Numbered from the stretch's first letter, positions 41,407 to 49,474 are shown. The stretch: 53,332 nt of DNA from a bacterium (GCA_003251635.1 QKEW01000012.1:1-53332), one strand, 5' to 3'. Made by a program: numbers and translations. Notes: generated by a model not told the origin, from the sequence alone.

Positions 41407-43047
41407 ATGGATAACCGGAAATACATTTTTGTCATGGGAGGAGTGATGAGCGGAGTTGGCAAGGGAATTACAACTTCTTCAATCGGTGCGATCTTGAAGG
41501 CTCGTGGCTATAATGTCACCGCTCTAAAGATTGATCCCTATATCAATGTTGATGCCGGTACCATGAATCCAACTGAACATGGAGAAGTTTTTGTTCTGGA
41601 TGATGGCTATGAATGTGATCAGGATATGGGAAATTATGAACGTTTCATGGAAATCAGTCTGCCTAGTCTTAACTATATGACGACCGGCAGTGTTTATCAG
41701 TCGGTTATCAATAAGGAGCGTAATTTGAAATATAAAGGTAAATGCGTAGAAGTAGTTCCTCACATCCCCTTGGAGGTAATCGAAAGAATAAAAAAAGCCA
41801 GTGAAAAAGCCAAATCAGACATTACTTTGATTGAAATTGGCGGTACAGTCGGTGAATATCAAAACATTCTATTTTTAGAAGCTGCCAGAATGCTAAAGAT
41901 AAAAAATCCGGAAGATGTTTTGTCTGTTTTGGTTAGTTATTTGCCGATTCCGAGCAAGGTTGGGGAAATGAAAACTAAGCCAACCCAATATGCTGTCAGG
42001 ACGCTCAATGGCGCCGGAATTCAGCCGGATTTTATTATCGCTCGCAGCGAAACTTTCCTAGACCAAAAACGCAAAGAAAAACTTTCCATGTTTTGTAACA
42101 TTCCGGAAGAATATGTAATTTCCGCGCCAGATATTGATAGCGTCTATCAAGTGCCGATTAACTATGAACGAGACGATTTGAGTAAGTTGATTTTAAAAAA
42201 ACTGGGATTAAAACAGAAAAAATCCAACCTAAAGCCTTGGCAAGATTTGGTCGATAAGATTAAAAGTGTTAAGGAAAAAATTCGAATCGGAGTGGTTGGA
42301 AAATATTTTGGAACCGGCGATTTTGTTTTGAGTGATGCTTACATTAGTGTTATTGAAGCAATCAAGCATGCTGGGTTCAAGAACGATGTAAAAGTGCAAA
42401 TCGATTGGATCAATAGTGAGCTTTTTGAAAAAGAACCTCATAAAATTGAAATATTGAAAGATTGCGATGGAATTTTGGTGCCAGGCGGATTTGGTGAGCG
42501 GGGAATTGAAGGGAAAATCAAAGCCATTCAATATTGTCGCGAGAATCGGATTCCTTTTTTCGGCCTTTGTTACGGAATGCAATTGGCAGTTATCGAATAT
42601 GCGCGCAACGTCTTAGGCTTGGAAAAAGCCAACACGACCGAAATTGACAAAAAAACTCCTCACCCGGTCATCGACATCATGCCGGAACAAAAAAAGAATT
42701 TGGAGGATAGCAATTTTGGTGCCACCATGCGATTGGGAAGCTACGAAGCCGTTTTGAAAAAAGGTAGCTTGGCTCAGCGTGCTTATGGAAAAGAAAGAAT
42801 TGATGAGCGCCATCGGCATCGTTGGGAGGTTAATCCGCAATATATCAAAGATATTGAAAAAGCGGGATTGGTTTTTTCCGGCAAATCGCCCAATAAAAAA
42901 TTAATGGAAATTATCGAATTGCCAAGTGAAAAACATCCATTTTTCTTGGCAACTCAGTTTCATCCCGAATTTAAATCCGCTCCACTCAAAGCTCATCCGC
43001 TTTTTGTGGAATTCATCAAAGCGGCTAAAGGGAGGCGTAAAGAATAA
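41407..43047 (+). CDS. pyrG: CTP synthase
   Basis: This enzyme makes CTP from UTP, ATP and Gln. The N-terminal amidoligase domain starts 'YIFVMGGVMSGVGKGITTSS' (P-loop) and includes 'KIDPYINVDAGTMNPTEHGE'. The C-terminal class I glutamine amidotransferase has 'GILVPGGFGERGIEGK', nucleophile Cys in 'PFFGLCYGMQLAVIEYARN', and 'FHPEFKSAPL' with His/Glu of the triad. Length from ATG 41407 is 546 aa, which is normal; the TTG at 41386 in the track is upstream of the family start. It is followed by a strong terminator. Confidence 0.97.
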   Translation: MDNRKYIFVMGGVMSGVGKGITTSSIGAILKARGYNVTALKIDPYINVDAGTMNPTEHGEVFVLDDGYECDQDMGNYERFMEISLPSLNYMTTGSVYQSVINKERNLKYKGKCVEVVPHIPLEVIERIKKASEKAKSDITLIEIGGTVGEYQNILFLEAARMLKIKNPEDVLSVLVSYLPIPSKVGEMKTKPTQYAVRTLNGAGIQPDFIIARSETFLDQKRKEKLSMFCNIPEEYVISAPDIDSVYQVPINYERDDLSKLILKKLGLKQKKSNLKPWQDLVDKIKSVKEKIRIGVVGKYFGTGDFVLSDAYISVIEAIKHAGFKNDVKVQIDWINSELFEKEPHKIEILKDCDGILVPGGFGERGIEGKIKAIQYCRENRIPFFGLCYGMQLAVIEYARNVLGLEKANTTEIDKKTPHPVIDIMPEQKKNLEDSNFGATMRLGSYEAVLKKGSLAQRAYGKERIDERHRHRWEVNPQYIKDIEKAGLVFSGKSPNKKLMEIIELPSEKHPFFLATQFHPEFKSAPLKAHPLFVEFIKAAKGRRKE

Positions 43048-43070
43048 TTAAAAAAACTGCCCTGTAAAAC

Positions 43071-43100
43071 AAAAAGCGATCTATGATTTGATCGCTTTTT
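43071..43100 (+). terminator. Bidirectional intrinsic terminator between pyrG and rpmA
   Basis: AAAAAGCGATC-TATGATTT-GATCGCTTTTT, a perfect 11-bp stem with A/T runs on both sides serving both convergent genes. Confidence 0.92.
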
Positions 43101-43125
43101 GAAATAGTCTTTGTGAAGTTTGGAA

Positions 43126-43509
43126 TTATTTTTTCTTGGTAGTTTTCTTGGTGGCTACAGGTTTTGATTTGCTAGCAACTTTTTTTGTTGCAGTTTTCGT
43201 AACGGTTTTAATAGCAGAGCTTTTCTTGATGATCCCAGCAGTTATATCAACAAATCGACGCTTGACCAGTTTGCCGGTAAAATCTCGTACCATTTTTTTG
43301 GAAAACTGCACGTAACCGTCTGCCAAAGCGAAAAGAGTGTCATCACCGCCACGAGCTACATTTTTTCCAGGGTGGAATTTTGTGCCGCGTTGACGTATAA
43401 TGATATTGCCTTTCTGAACTTTTTGATTGCCGAAAATTTTTACTCCGAGACGTTTGGAGATGGAATCGCGTCCCAGTTGGGTAGATCCGCCGGCTTTACG
43501 ATGGGCCAT
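43126..43509 (-). CDS. rpmA: 50S ribosomal protein L27 with basic C-terminal extension
   Basis: It has the L27 core '[20 protein letters not shown]' and '[18 protein letters not shown]', '[20 protein letters not shown]'. The start is the ATG at 43509; the track's extra 'MKN' at 43518 is not needed. The N-terminus begins directly with the mature AHRK sequence, so there is no Firmicutes-type cleaved leader. After residue about 95 a Lys/Thr/Ala-rich tail of about 35 residues follows ('[13 protein letters not shown]'), longer than usual. It is monocistronic and far from rplU, with a leader of about 140 bases. Confidence 0.95.
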   Translation of the reverse strand: MAHRKAGGSTQLGRDSISKRLGVKIFGNQKVQKGNIIIRQRGTKFHPGKNVARGGDDTLFALADGYVQFSKKMVRDFTGKLVKRRFVDITAGIIKKSSAIKTVTKTATKKVASKSKPVATKKTTKKK

Positions 43510-43658
43510 ATTTTTCAAATAAAAACGCCAAACTGAGAAACAGTTTTTCGTTTGTTTGCTAATTTATTTATAATTTCAAAGCCTTTAAATTTTCGGGTTA
43601 AATCGCGTCCATAACCGCAAGATAACCTTGGCTTAAGCGAAAATTCAACGACTTAGAG

Positions 43659-43686
43659 ATTATAACAAATAATCGGTTTATGTCAA
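43659..43686 (-). promoter_or_regulatory. Extended -10 promoter for rpmA
   Basis: On the minus strand: TTGACA, a 16-base spacer ending TGt, then TATAAT. The -35 overlaps the ATG of the divergent gene at 43680. The long leader contains an AAACTG-TTTCT-CAGTTT hairpin close to the rpmA start. Confidence 0.7.
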
Positions 43687-44111
43687 CCAAGTTTCGCCAA
43701 TTTTGGCAAAAAAATGAGACAAAAATTGTACTTTTGATTGGCTTTTCGTTGATTTCAGTCATATCCTTTGAATTCGGGGTACTGAAAGGCTCAAAATGGC
43801 AGTCTAAGCCCCTGGTTATTGAAAGCCTGGCTTCGGAGGCTGCGCAAGCCAAAACTGCTTCTAGTGAGCCCTCTAAGATTCCAGGAGTCAATTCGGCCAC
43901 TCCAAACTTGCCTACGGAAGTAAAAAATGTTAAAAATAACGATTCAAGGCCGAATTCGAATCAATGTCCCTATGTTGGCAGTAAAAATTCAACCAAATTT
44001 TATCTGGCCAATTGTTCTTGGGCTAAACAAATTAAATCGGAAAATTTAGTTTGTTTTCAAACCGCCGAAGAAGCCTTGGCTCAGGGCCGAACCGAAAGTA
44101 AATGTAACTAA
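43680..44111 (+). CDS. Membrane-anchored protein with C-terminal Ada-like metal-binding domain
   Basis: A 143-aa protein with one N-terminal membrane helix ('IVLLIGFSLISVISFEFGVL'), a Ser/Pro/Asn-rich linker, and a C-terminal domain 'YVGSKNSTKFYLANCSWAKQI' ending 'ESKCN'. That pattern, with two or three spaced Cys, is the small Ada-type metal-binding fold often found at the end of secreted nucleases and competence-type proteins. Here it would face outside the cell. The nuclease domain itself is absent. Its role is unknown; DNA or metal binding is inferred. Confidence 0.7.
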   Translation: MSTKFRQFWQKNETKIVLLIGFSLISVISFEFGVLKGSKWQSKPLVIESLASEAAQAKTASSEPSKIPGVNSATPNLPTEVKNVKNNDSRPNSNQCPYVGSKNSTKFYLANCSWAKQIKSENLVCFQTAEEALAQGRTESKCN

Positions 44112-44125
44112 CTTTAAAAGCAACC

Positions 44126-44572
44126 ATGAAGAATAAATTTGTAATAGCTGCTAAGGCCATTATCAAAAAAGAAAATAAATTTTTGATTTTACATCGTAGC
44201 GAAACACATGAATATAAGCCGGGCGAAGCTGATTTTCCAGGCGGAAAATTGGAATTTGGAGAAACTATGGAAATCGGACTACTGCGCGAAATCAAGGAAG
44301 AATCCAATCTGGAAGTTAAAATTATCCGACCAGTGCGTTCCTGGAGTTTTTTGCTGGACGAATTTACTCAAATTGTCGGCATAACCTATCTGACTCACTA
44401 TCACTCCGGTCAAATTGAGCTTAGCTATGAACATAACCAGTTTAAATGGCTGACCTTGGAAGAAATTCTGGATGCTCAAGATTTTCCTGAATGGATTAGG
44501 AAAGATTTTCAAGCTATGAATAGCGGGGTTTGCCTCAACCAAAGTCCAGTGTTAGATTTAAGAAGGTATTAA
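44126..44572 (+). CDS. Nudix hydrolase
   Basis: A 148-aa MutT-like protein. The Nudix box is 'GGKLEFGETMEIGLLREIKE' followed by 'ESNL', that is GX5EX7REIXEE with the usual Gly near the end replaced by Asn, a tolerated change; the catalytic Glu residues are present. The remainder ('FKWLTLEEIL') is standard. It hydrolyses a nucleoside diphosphate derivative, exact substrate unknown. It begins 14 bases after the upstream gene and precedes the UMP kinase gene by 18 bases, so they may be one unit. Confidence 0.88.
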   Translation: MKNKFVIAAKAIIKKENKFLILHRSETHEYKPGEADFPGGKLEFGETMEIGLLREIKEESNLEVKIIRPVRSWSFLLDEFTQIVGITYLTHYHSGQIELSYEHNQFKWLTLEEILDAQDFPEWIRKDFQAMNSGVCLNQSPVLDLRRY

Positions 44573-44590
44573 AAAATTAAAATTAGAAAA

Positions 44591-45286
44591 ATGGGAAAAG
44601 AAAAAATTTTTGTGATTTCTTTGGGCGGTTCCTTGATTGTGCCTGAAGAAGTCGATTGTGAATTTATGCGTCGATTTAAAAAATTAATTGAAAAGCAAAT
44701 CGAACAAGGAAAGAGATTTATTATTGTGACGGGCGGAGGGAAGTTGGCACGCAAATACATTGAAGCTGGGAGCAAAATTGACGATATGAACAACGATGAC
44801 AAAGATTGGCTGGGTATCCATGCAACTCGGATGAACGCTCATTTTGTTCGCACAATCTTTCGAAAACACGCCTATCCTATTATCAACAAAAACCCCTATG
44901 ACTTGGAAGGTTTTTTGAAGGCTAAAGAATCAATCTTGGTAGCTTCCGGCTATCGACCGGGCAATTCAACTGACTATATCGCTGTCTTGATTGGAAAACA
45001 GTTCGGAGCCAAAAAAGTAGTCAATCTTTCCAATATTGATTATGTTTGTGACAGCGATCCGCGCCAAAATCCCGAAGCTAAAAAAATCGAGCATATTTCT
45101 TGGAAAGATTTTCGAAAAATGATCGGGGACCATTGGGATCCGGGTGCTAATGTGCCATTTGATCCGGTAGCTTCCAAGTTGGCCGAGCAGGAAAAAATGG
45201 AAGTGGCCATCATGAATGGTCAAAAATTAGAAAATTTGGAAAAATATTTGGAAGGTAAAGAATTTCAGGGAACTACTATTAACTAA
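44591..45286 (+). CDS. pyrH: UMP kinase, archaeal-type
   Basis: A 231-aa amino-acid-kinase-fold protein with 'FVISLGGSLIVPEEVD', 'FIIVTGGGKLARKYIEAG', 'RPGNSTDYIAVLIGKQFGA', 'NLSNIDYVCDSDPRQNP' and 'VPFDPVASKLAEQ'. These segments fit the archaeal UMP kinase group better than the bacterial PyrH, which has a longer N-terminus and different lid. It makes UDP for RNA and sugar nucleotides, feeding pyrG and galU in this window. It is followed by an intrinsic terminator. Confidence 0.88.
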   Translation: MGKEKIFVISLGGSLIVPEEVDCEFMRRFKKLIEKQIEQGKRFIIVTGGGKLARKYIEAGSKIDDMNNDDKDWLGIHATRMNAHFVRTIFRKHAYPIINKNPYDLEGFLKAKESILVASGYRPGNSTDYIAVLIGKQFGAKKVVNLSNIDYVCDSDPRQNPEAKKIEHISWKDFRKMIGDHWDPGANVPFDPVASKLAEQEKMEVAIMNGQKLENLEKYLEGKEFQGTTIN

Positions 45287-45310
45287 GTTTTGGAAAAAAT
45301 TGGACAAAGA

Positions 45311-45350
45311 AAAAACAGCGCCAAGTCGTTAACCCGAACGCTGTTTTTTT
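45311..45350 (+). terminator. Intrinsic terminator after pyrH, also closing the minus-strand small-gene unit
   Basis: AAAAACAGCG/CGCTGTTTTT stem with an 18-base loop, T-run after it. The stop codon of the 56-aa minus-strand gene lies in the loop. Confidence 0.8.
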
Positions 45351-45499
45351 ACGTTGACTAGCATGAAAAAATTGCTAGCTAGCCAAATGAAGGCCAAAGC
45401 CCGGAACCAGTTGCTGAGTACATCTATTCCCAACAGCTGATGGCCAAAATAAAGAATAATTATCATGGTCAGCATTATAAAATACAGAAAAGTTTTCAT
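45329..45499 (-). CDS. Tiny membrane protein (56 aa), not in ORF track
   Basis: Reading the minus strand from ATG 45499 gives 56 residues beginning 'MKTFLYFIMLTMIIILYFG' and ending 'KKQRSG'. It has two hydrophobic segments separated by 'HQLLGIDVLSNWF'. It has a Shine-Dalgarno (AAAGGA, 7 bases before ATG) and starts 11 bases after the stop of the 69-aa gene, with a terminator at its end. It is below the ORF-track length limit. Function unknown. Confidence 0.6.
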   Translation of the reverse strand: MKTFLYFIMLTMIIILYFGHQLLGIDVLSNWFRALAFIWLASNFFMLVNVKKQRSG

Positions 45500-45510
45500 C
45501 CTGCTATCCT

Positions 45511-45720
45511 TTAGCCATTTTTTATTTTTTTCAACATTTCTCCCAAAATTAAAACCAAAGTCGGAATTGCTAAAAATAAAAATATTATAGATCCTATTCC
45601 CATATGTGCACTCCCGCTAGTAGATAAAAATGGCAAAAGACCCAATGTGCCAGCCAGAATAACTAGCATAATAGGTTCTATGTTATTATACTCAAAAGTT
45701 TTATCTTCAATTTCTTTCAT
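45511..45720 (-). CDS. Small membrane protein (69 aa), unknown function
   Basis: A 69-aa protein with two hydrophobic stretches ('EPIMLVILAGTLGLLPFL' and 'IGSIIFLFLAIPTLVLIL') and a basic end. The AGAGAGG ribosome site is 4 bases before ATG 45720. It is the first gene of a two-gene unit whose promoter is in the 3' end of the nuclease gene upstream. No family recognised; possibly a holin- or stress-type small membrane protein, but nothing in the sequence decides. Confidence 0.65.
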   Translation of the reverse strand: MKEIEDKTFEYNNIEPIMLVILAGTLGLLPFLSTSGSAHMGIGSIIFLFLAIPTLVLILGEMLKKIKNG

Positions 45721-45841
45721 AAAACCTCTCTTTCTGGCTTTTCGCCAATTAATTTATGAGTTGTTAAAGAAAAATGTCACCCCAAACGCAATAGAGAATT
45801 TCAAAGTTCCATATTCCGCTTGAGATAACAAATAACTTGCT

Positions 45842-45870
45842 AGTATAACCTATTTTTTCTTAACTGTCAA
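45842..45870 (-). promoter_or_regulatory. Sigma70-type promoter for the two small membrane-protein genes
   Basis: On the minus strand: TTGACA, a 17-base spacer, then TATACT. The -35 lies inside the last codons of the RecB-like gene. It predicts a leader of about 115 bases. Confidence 0.75.
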
Positions 45871-46962
45871 GGTCTCAGACTCTTTGTCCAAAACCCGGGC
45901 ATTTTCCACATCTTTGCGCGCAGCTGGCGAAAGGGAAGCAGAAACTTTCTTTAGGGCCATGGCATCAATTTTCAAAATTTCTTGCCATTTATCTAAGGGC
46001 TCCAAAATATCCCTGATTTGTTGCTGGTCATATTTATAGGTCTTTCGCAATGTTCTGGCGATGATACCTTTTTCGCCAAAAACTCTCTCCACGCCTTCTT
46101 GCTGCATATATTGTTGAATTTTTTCTTGCAGTTTGGCCATTTTCAGTTTCTCTCCGGAAATTTGATTTTTGGTTTCAATGTATTCATCAATAGCCTGGTT
46201 AATTTCCTGACTGTCAATTTTGCGCTCCTGCCGAAATTTGTGACGCCAAGCCGGACAGATTTTCTGGTAGCCGCACCAATCGCAAAGGGGATTAACATTG
46301 GGTGGGAAATTGCCTTTTTCAATTTCAGCGATCACTTCCAAAAAGAGGCTGCGTACTTTTTCCAATTGCTCTTGAGTGCGAGTGGAACTTAATTTCACTC
46401 CGTGTTTTAGATAATATAAACTAACTTTTATCTTATCGATATTTTCAATTTCTTTCGGATAACGCTTCAAAAAAGCTTGGAGATAAACTGAAAGCTGCAA
46501 ATCGTTGTCGACTTTTTCCTGTGAAGGCATTTTTTTGGTAGTTTTGTAGTCGATGATTTCATACCCATCTTCGGTTTTGTCGATCCGATCGATGATACCG
46601 GAAATTACGTGGTCACCAATTTCAATTTGAAAAGGACTTTCCAAGTCAACAATGATGAAATCAGCCGGATTGTTTTTTTGATAATATTTTTGAACCATGG
46701 AAACGCCCAATGAAAAGGCGGCGCGCTCTTCCAATTCGTCCTCAAAAATTTCACTATTCCAATTTTTAGAAAAATAATCCAAGGCTTGTTCGAGATTAGG
46801 CGCCACCAAAGCTGGGGTGTGAATAAAATTCAAAGTTGAGTGCAACAAAGTTCCAAAAATAGCCTCTTTGCTTTTAGGTTCTTTAACTTTATCAATATTT
46901 GAATATTTATATTTTAGCGGACAATTTTCAAAAGTCTGCAATGCTGAATAGGAAATTCTCAT
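45850..46962 (-). CDS. PD-(D/E)XK nuclease family protein (RecB/AddB/Cas4-like) with Fe-S cysteines
   Basis: A 370-aa protein. The RecB-type nuclease motifs are all present: 'FGTLLHS' (His), 'SGIIDRID' (Asp), 'EIIDYKTTK' (Asp-X-Lys) and 'LQLSVYLQAF' (Gln/Tyr). A Cys at residue 14 ('FENCPLKYKY') and three in 'PLCDWCGYQKICPAW' match the four-Cys iron-sulfur clamp of AddB and Cas4. No helicase domain is attached. It may process DNA ends in recombination. No cas gene or CRISPR is nearby, so a Cas4 role is unlikely. The C-terminal 120 residues are helical and charged. Confidence 0.88.
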   Translation of the reverse strand: MRISYSALQTFENCPLKYKYSNIDKVKEPKSKEAIFGTLLHSTLNFIHTPALVAPNLEQALDYFSKNWNSEIFEDELEERAAFSLGVSMVQKYYQKNNPADFIIVDLESPFQIEIGDHVISGIIDRIDKTEDGYEIIDYKTTKKMPSQEKVDNDLQLSVYLQAFLKRYPKEIENIDKIKVSLYYLKHGVKLSSTRTQEQLEKVRSLFLEVIAEIEKGNFPPNVNPLCDWCGYQKICPAWRHKFRQERKIDSQEINQAIDEYIETKNQISGEKLKMAKLQEKIQQYMQQEGVERVFGEKGIIARTLRKTYKYDQQQIRDILEPLDKWQEILKIDAMALKKVSASLSPAARKDVENARVLDKESETLTVKKK

Positions 46963-47037
46963 CTTATTTTATCGAATTGAAAAATTAAGCCTTTTTATTA
47001 TTTTAAATAATTTTGCACAAAAAGCCAAGTTTGGCTC

Positions 47038-47066
47038 TTGACTTGTTTGAATGGAAAAGTTAGAAT
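47038..47066 (+). promoter_or_regulatory. Sigma70-type promoter for the isc operon
   Basis: TTGACT, a 17-base spacer, then TAGAAT. It predicts a start site near 47073, inside the palindromic operator. Confidence 0.75.
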
Positions 47067-47068
47067 TA

Positions 47069-47089
47069 ATTCAGACTAATTTAGTAGGA
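47069..47089 (+). promoter_or_regulatory. IscR/Rrf2-type operator over the isc start site
   Basis: ACTAA-T-TTAGT is a perfect inverted repeat (47075-47085) in GACTAATTTAGTAGG. It matches 12 of 13 core positions of the E. coli IscR type 1 site (GACTRWWWYAGTC). Its position over the start site would block transcription when bound. Confidence 0.6.
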
Positions 47090-47100
47090 TTTAGATTTTT

Positions 47101-47520
47101 ATGAAATTTTCCACCAAAGCAGGGTATGGTCTAAAAGCCATGATGAATTTGGCTGCTGATTTTCCCACCAAAAAAAATATTAAGGAAATTTCTCAAGAAG
47201 AACATATTTCCTCTAAATATTTAGAAAAATTAATGGGTATTTTAAAAAAGAATCAGTTGGTTCGCAGTGTTCAAGGACAGGGAGGCGGCTATTTTTTAGC
47301 CAAAAAGCCTGGACAAATAACCGCTGGGGAAATAGTGGAAATTCTAGATGGACCAATTGCGCCAATGAAATGCTCCAGTGCTAAATGCAAAATGGCTGAG
47401 CATTGCAGTGCAAGCTCTGTTTGGAGTGAATTAGAAAAAGAGATGAAAAAATTTCTCTATAAACAAACTTTGGAAAAACTAATTAAAAACAATCAAACAA
47501 AAAAATATGTCAGAAAATAA
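47101..47520 (+). CDS. iscR: Rrf2-family transcriptional regulator (IscR-like)
   Basis: A 139-aa winged-helix regulator with 'KAGYGLKAMMNLAAD', recognition helix 'HISSKYLEKLMGILKKNQLV', and wing 'GQGGGYFLAKKP'. Three Cys at 91, 96 and 102 ('PMKCSSAKCKMAEHC') match the [2Fe-2S] ligands of IscR (spacing CX4CX5C against CX5CX5C in E. coli). It senses cell Fe-S status and likely represses its own operon through the palindrome just upstream. The 3' end overlaps iscS by 14 bases. Confidence 0.9.
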   Translation: MKFSTKAGYGLKAMMNLAADFPTKKNIKEISQEEHISSKYLEKLMGILKKNQLVRSVQGQGGGYFLAKKPGQITAGEIVEILDGPIAPMKCSSAKCKMAEHCSASSVWSELEKEMKKFLYKQTLEKLIKNNQTKKYVRK

Positions 47521-48733
47521 GAAAATATATTTAGATAATGCCGCTACTACCGCGACAGACCAAGAAGTTTTGCAAGAAATGCTACCTTATTTCAACGAGA
47601 AATTTGGAAATCCTATGTCAGTTCATAGTTTTGGTCAAGAAGCCATGGCCGCTGTCGATGAAGCGCGTGAAAAAGTGGCCAATTTTTTCCAGTGTTCACC
47701 TTTGGAGATCATTTTTACTTCTGGTGCCAGTGAGTCAAACAATTTATCCATCAAGGGTAGCGTCAGATCTTTTCAACTTAGTCACAAAGATAAGGATCAA
47801 AAACCTCATGTCATCACCAGTTCAATTGAGCATCACTGTGTTTTGGATACTTGCAAATCGTTGGAAAAAGATGATTTAGCTGAAGTTACTTTTTTGCCAG
47901 TCACTGAAAAAGGATTTATTAACTTGGGAAAACTAAAAGAAGCTATCCAGCCCAATACGATATTAATTTCAATTATGTATGTCAACAACGAAGTTGGCAC
48001 CATTCAGCCTATTGTTGAAATTGGAGAATTTTTGCAAAAACTTAATCAAGAAAGATTAGAGCAAAAACTACCAAAAATATTTTTTCACACTGATGCTACT
48101 CAAGCCCTTAATCATTTAGATTGCAACATTGATAAATTAGGAGTTGATCTTTTGTCTTTTTCTGGACACAAAATTTATGGACCAAAGGGAATTGGGGGAC
48201 TCTTTATTAGAAAAGGAACAGCTATTCGACGTATTCAAAGTGGTGGCGATCAAGAATTTAAATTGCGTGGAGGCACTCACAATGTTCCTGGAATTGTTGG
48301 GGTGGGCGCAGCTATTGAAAAGCTCTCGCAAGATCAAAATAAATCTGAAAAAATAATTGATTTGCAAAATTATTTAATCGAAAGGGTTTTAAAAGAAATT
48401 CCAAAAAGTAACCTAAATGGCTCCAGGGAAAATTTAGCCCCACACATTGTGAACTTTCGTTTTGATGGCGTGGAAGGCGAAAGTCTTCTGCTAGCTTTAG
48501 ACTTGGAAGGTATTGCAGTTTCAACTGGTTCAGCTTGTGCGGCCGGTGCCTTGGATCCATCTCATGTTTTATTGGCTATGGGACTTAAGCATGAACAGGC
48601 TCACAGCAGTCTCAGAGTTTCTTTGGGGAAAAATAATACTAAAGAAGAATTAGACGTGTTTGTCGAAAAACTTAAAAAAATCATCGAGAGACTTCGCCGG
48701 ATTTCTGGTGATGTTTTGAAGGATTTCCAATAA
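47507..48733 (+). CDS. iscS: Cysteine desulfurase IscS/NifS
   Basis: A 408-aa PLP enzyme that takes sulfur from cysteine for Fe-S clusters and tRNA thiolation. It has 'YLDNAATTATDQEVLQEM', 'TSGASESNNLSIKG', 'VNNEVGTIQPI', the PLP-lysine in 'LLSFSGHKIYGPKGIGG' (about K221), and the active Cys in 'STGSACAAGALDPSHVLLA' (about C344). It starts inside the end of the regulator gene, and iscU follows after 18 bases. It probably also serves MnmA (16598). Confidence 0.95.
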   Translation: MSENKKIYLDNAATTATDQEVLQEMLPYFNEKFGNPMSVHSFGQEAMAAVDEAREKVANFFQCSPLEIIFTSGASESNNLSIKGSVRSFQLSHKDKDQKPHVITSSIEHHCVLDTCKSLEKDDLAEVTFLPVTEKGFINLGKLKEAIQPNTILISIMYVNNEVGTIQPIVEIGEFLQKLNQERLEQKLPKIFFHTDATQALNHLDCNIDKLGVDLLSFSGHKIYGPKGIGGLFIRKGTAIRRIQSGGDQEFKLRGGTHNVPGIVGVGAAIEKLSQDQNKSEKIIDLQNYLIERVLKEIPKSNLNGSRENLAPHIVNFRFDGVEGESLLLALDLEGIAVSTGSACAAGALDPSHVLLAMGLKHEQAHSSLRVSLGKNNTKEELDVFVEKLKKIIERLRRISGDVLKDFQ

Positions 48734-48751
48734 ATATTTATCCAAAGTTTT

Positions 48752-49141
48752 ATGAAATATTCTAAAAAAGTTATTGAGCATTTCACTCGGCCGCACAATC
48801 AAGGCGCAATCGAGCAGGCTGATGGAATCGGCACGGTTGGCAATCCAAAATGTGGTGATATAATGAGAATATATTTAAAAATTAATCAAAATTCAAAAGG
48901 GCAGGAGGTGATTGAAGATATCAAGTTTGAAACTCTGGGGTGCGGCGCAGCTATTTCAACTTCATCAATGATGACTGACTTAGCCAAGGGCAAGACCCTG
49001 GAGGAAGCTTTGAAAATTACCAATGAAAAAGTGGCGGAAGAACTGGGAGGACTTCCAACACTGAAAATGCACTGTTCCAACCTCGCCGCCGATGCGCTCA
49101 AAAAGGCGATCGAAGATTACCAATTGAAAAATAAAAAATAG
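48752..49141 (+). CDS. iscU: Iron-sulfur cluster scaffold IscU/NifU-like
   Basis: A 129-aa scaffold on which new [2Fe-2S] and [4Fe-4S] clusters form. The three ligand cysteines are C34 ('GNPKCGD', with Asp36), C64 ('ETLGCGAAIS') and C108 ('LKMHCSNLAADAL'). The helper motif LPPVK, used by the Hsc chaperones, is not seen ('LPTLK' in its place), in line with no hscAB in this window. Last gene of the isc unit. Confidence 0.94.
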   Translation: MKYSKKVIEHFTRPHNQGAIEQADGIGTVGNPKCGDIMRIYLKINQNSKGQEVIEDIKFETLGCGAAISTSSMMTDLAKGKTLEEALKITNEKVAEELGGLPTLKMHCSNLAADALKKAIEDYQLKNKK

Positions 49142-49184
49142 TTTTTTTCAGTTCCTTTTTAAATAAAACAAGAGGGGATATTTT

Positions 49185-49427
49185 TTGCAAACATTAAACA
49201 TTAAACATTTTACAAAGGGGATTCATATTTTGAAGATAACCATATCCAATCATCGTGTTTGGTGGAAGTTTTTCAGAATCCATCCAATAACTGTCAATAA
49301 AGAATTGTCATCTTTAATTGATTATGTTTGCAATAATCCTAGGTGTCCTAGGATAAAGCATCATTGGGTTATTAGCGCTAGTAGTGATCCCAGAAGAAAA
49401 TGCAAGCTATTGTTCAGAAGCAGGTAA
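49185..49427 (+). CDS. Hypothetical protein, 80 aa, TTG start
   Basis: The reading frame begins with TTG at 49185, 7 bases after an AGAGGGG site, and ends just before a 10-bp-stem terminator. The protein is basic and has 'DYVCNNPRCPRIKHHW', a CX4C pair, and a basic end. No family recognised. A second start at about TTG 49231 behind AAAGGGG is also possible. Flanking signals favour a real gene, but the weak start codon leaves doubt. Confidence 0.45.
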   Translation: MQTLNIKHFTKGIHILKITISNHRVWWKFFRIHPITVNKELSSLIDYVCNNPRCPRIKHHWVISASSDPRRKCKLLFRSR

Positions 49428-49438
49428 GCAAAAAAGAA

Positions 49439-49474
49439 AATAAGCCGGATAACCTAAAGAGGTGCCGGCTTATT
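49439..49474 (+). terminator. Intrinsic terminator after the 49185 gene
   Basis: AATAAGCCGG/CCGGCTTATT, a 10-bp stem with a 16-base loop and T-rich tail. Confidence 0.8.

Noticed and set aside
45850-46962. Possible Cas4 of a CRISPR system
   Set aside because: No repeats, cas1 or cas2 in the window; the same motifs occur in stand-alone RecB-like nucleases.
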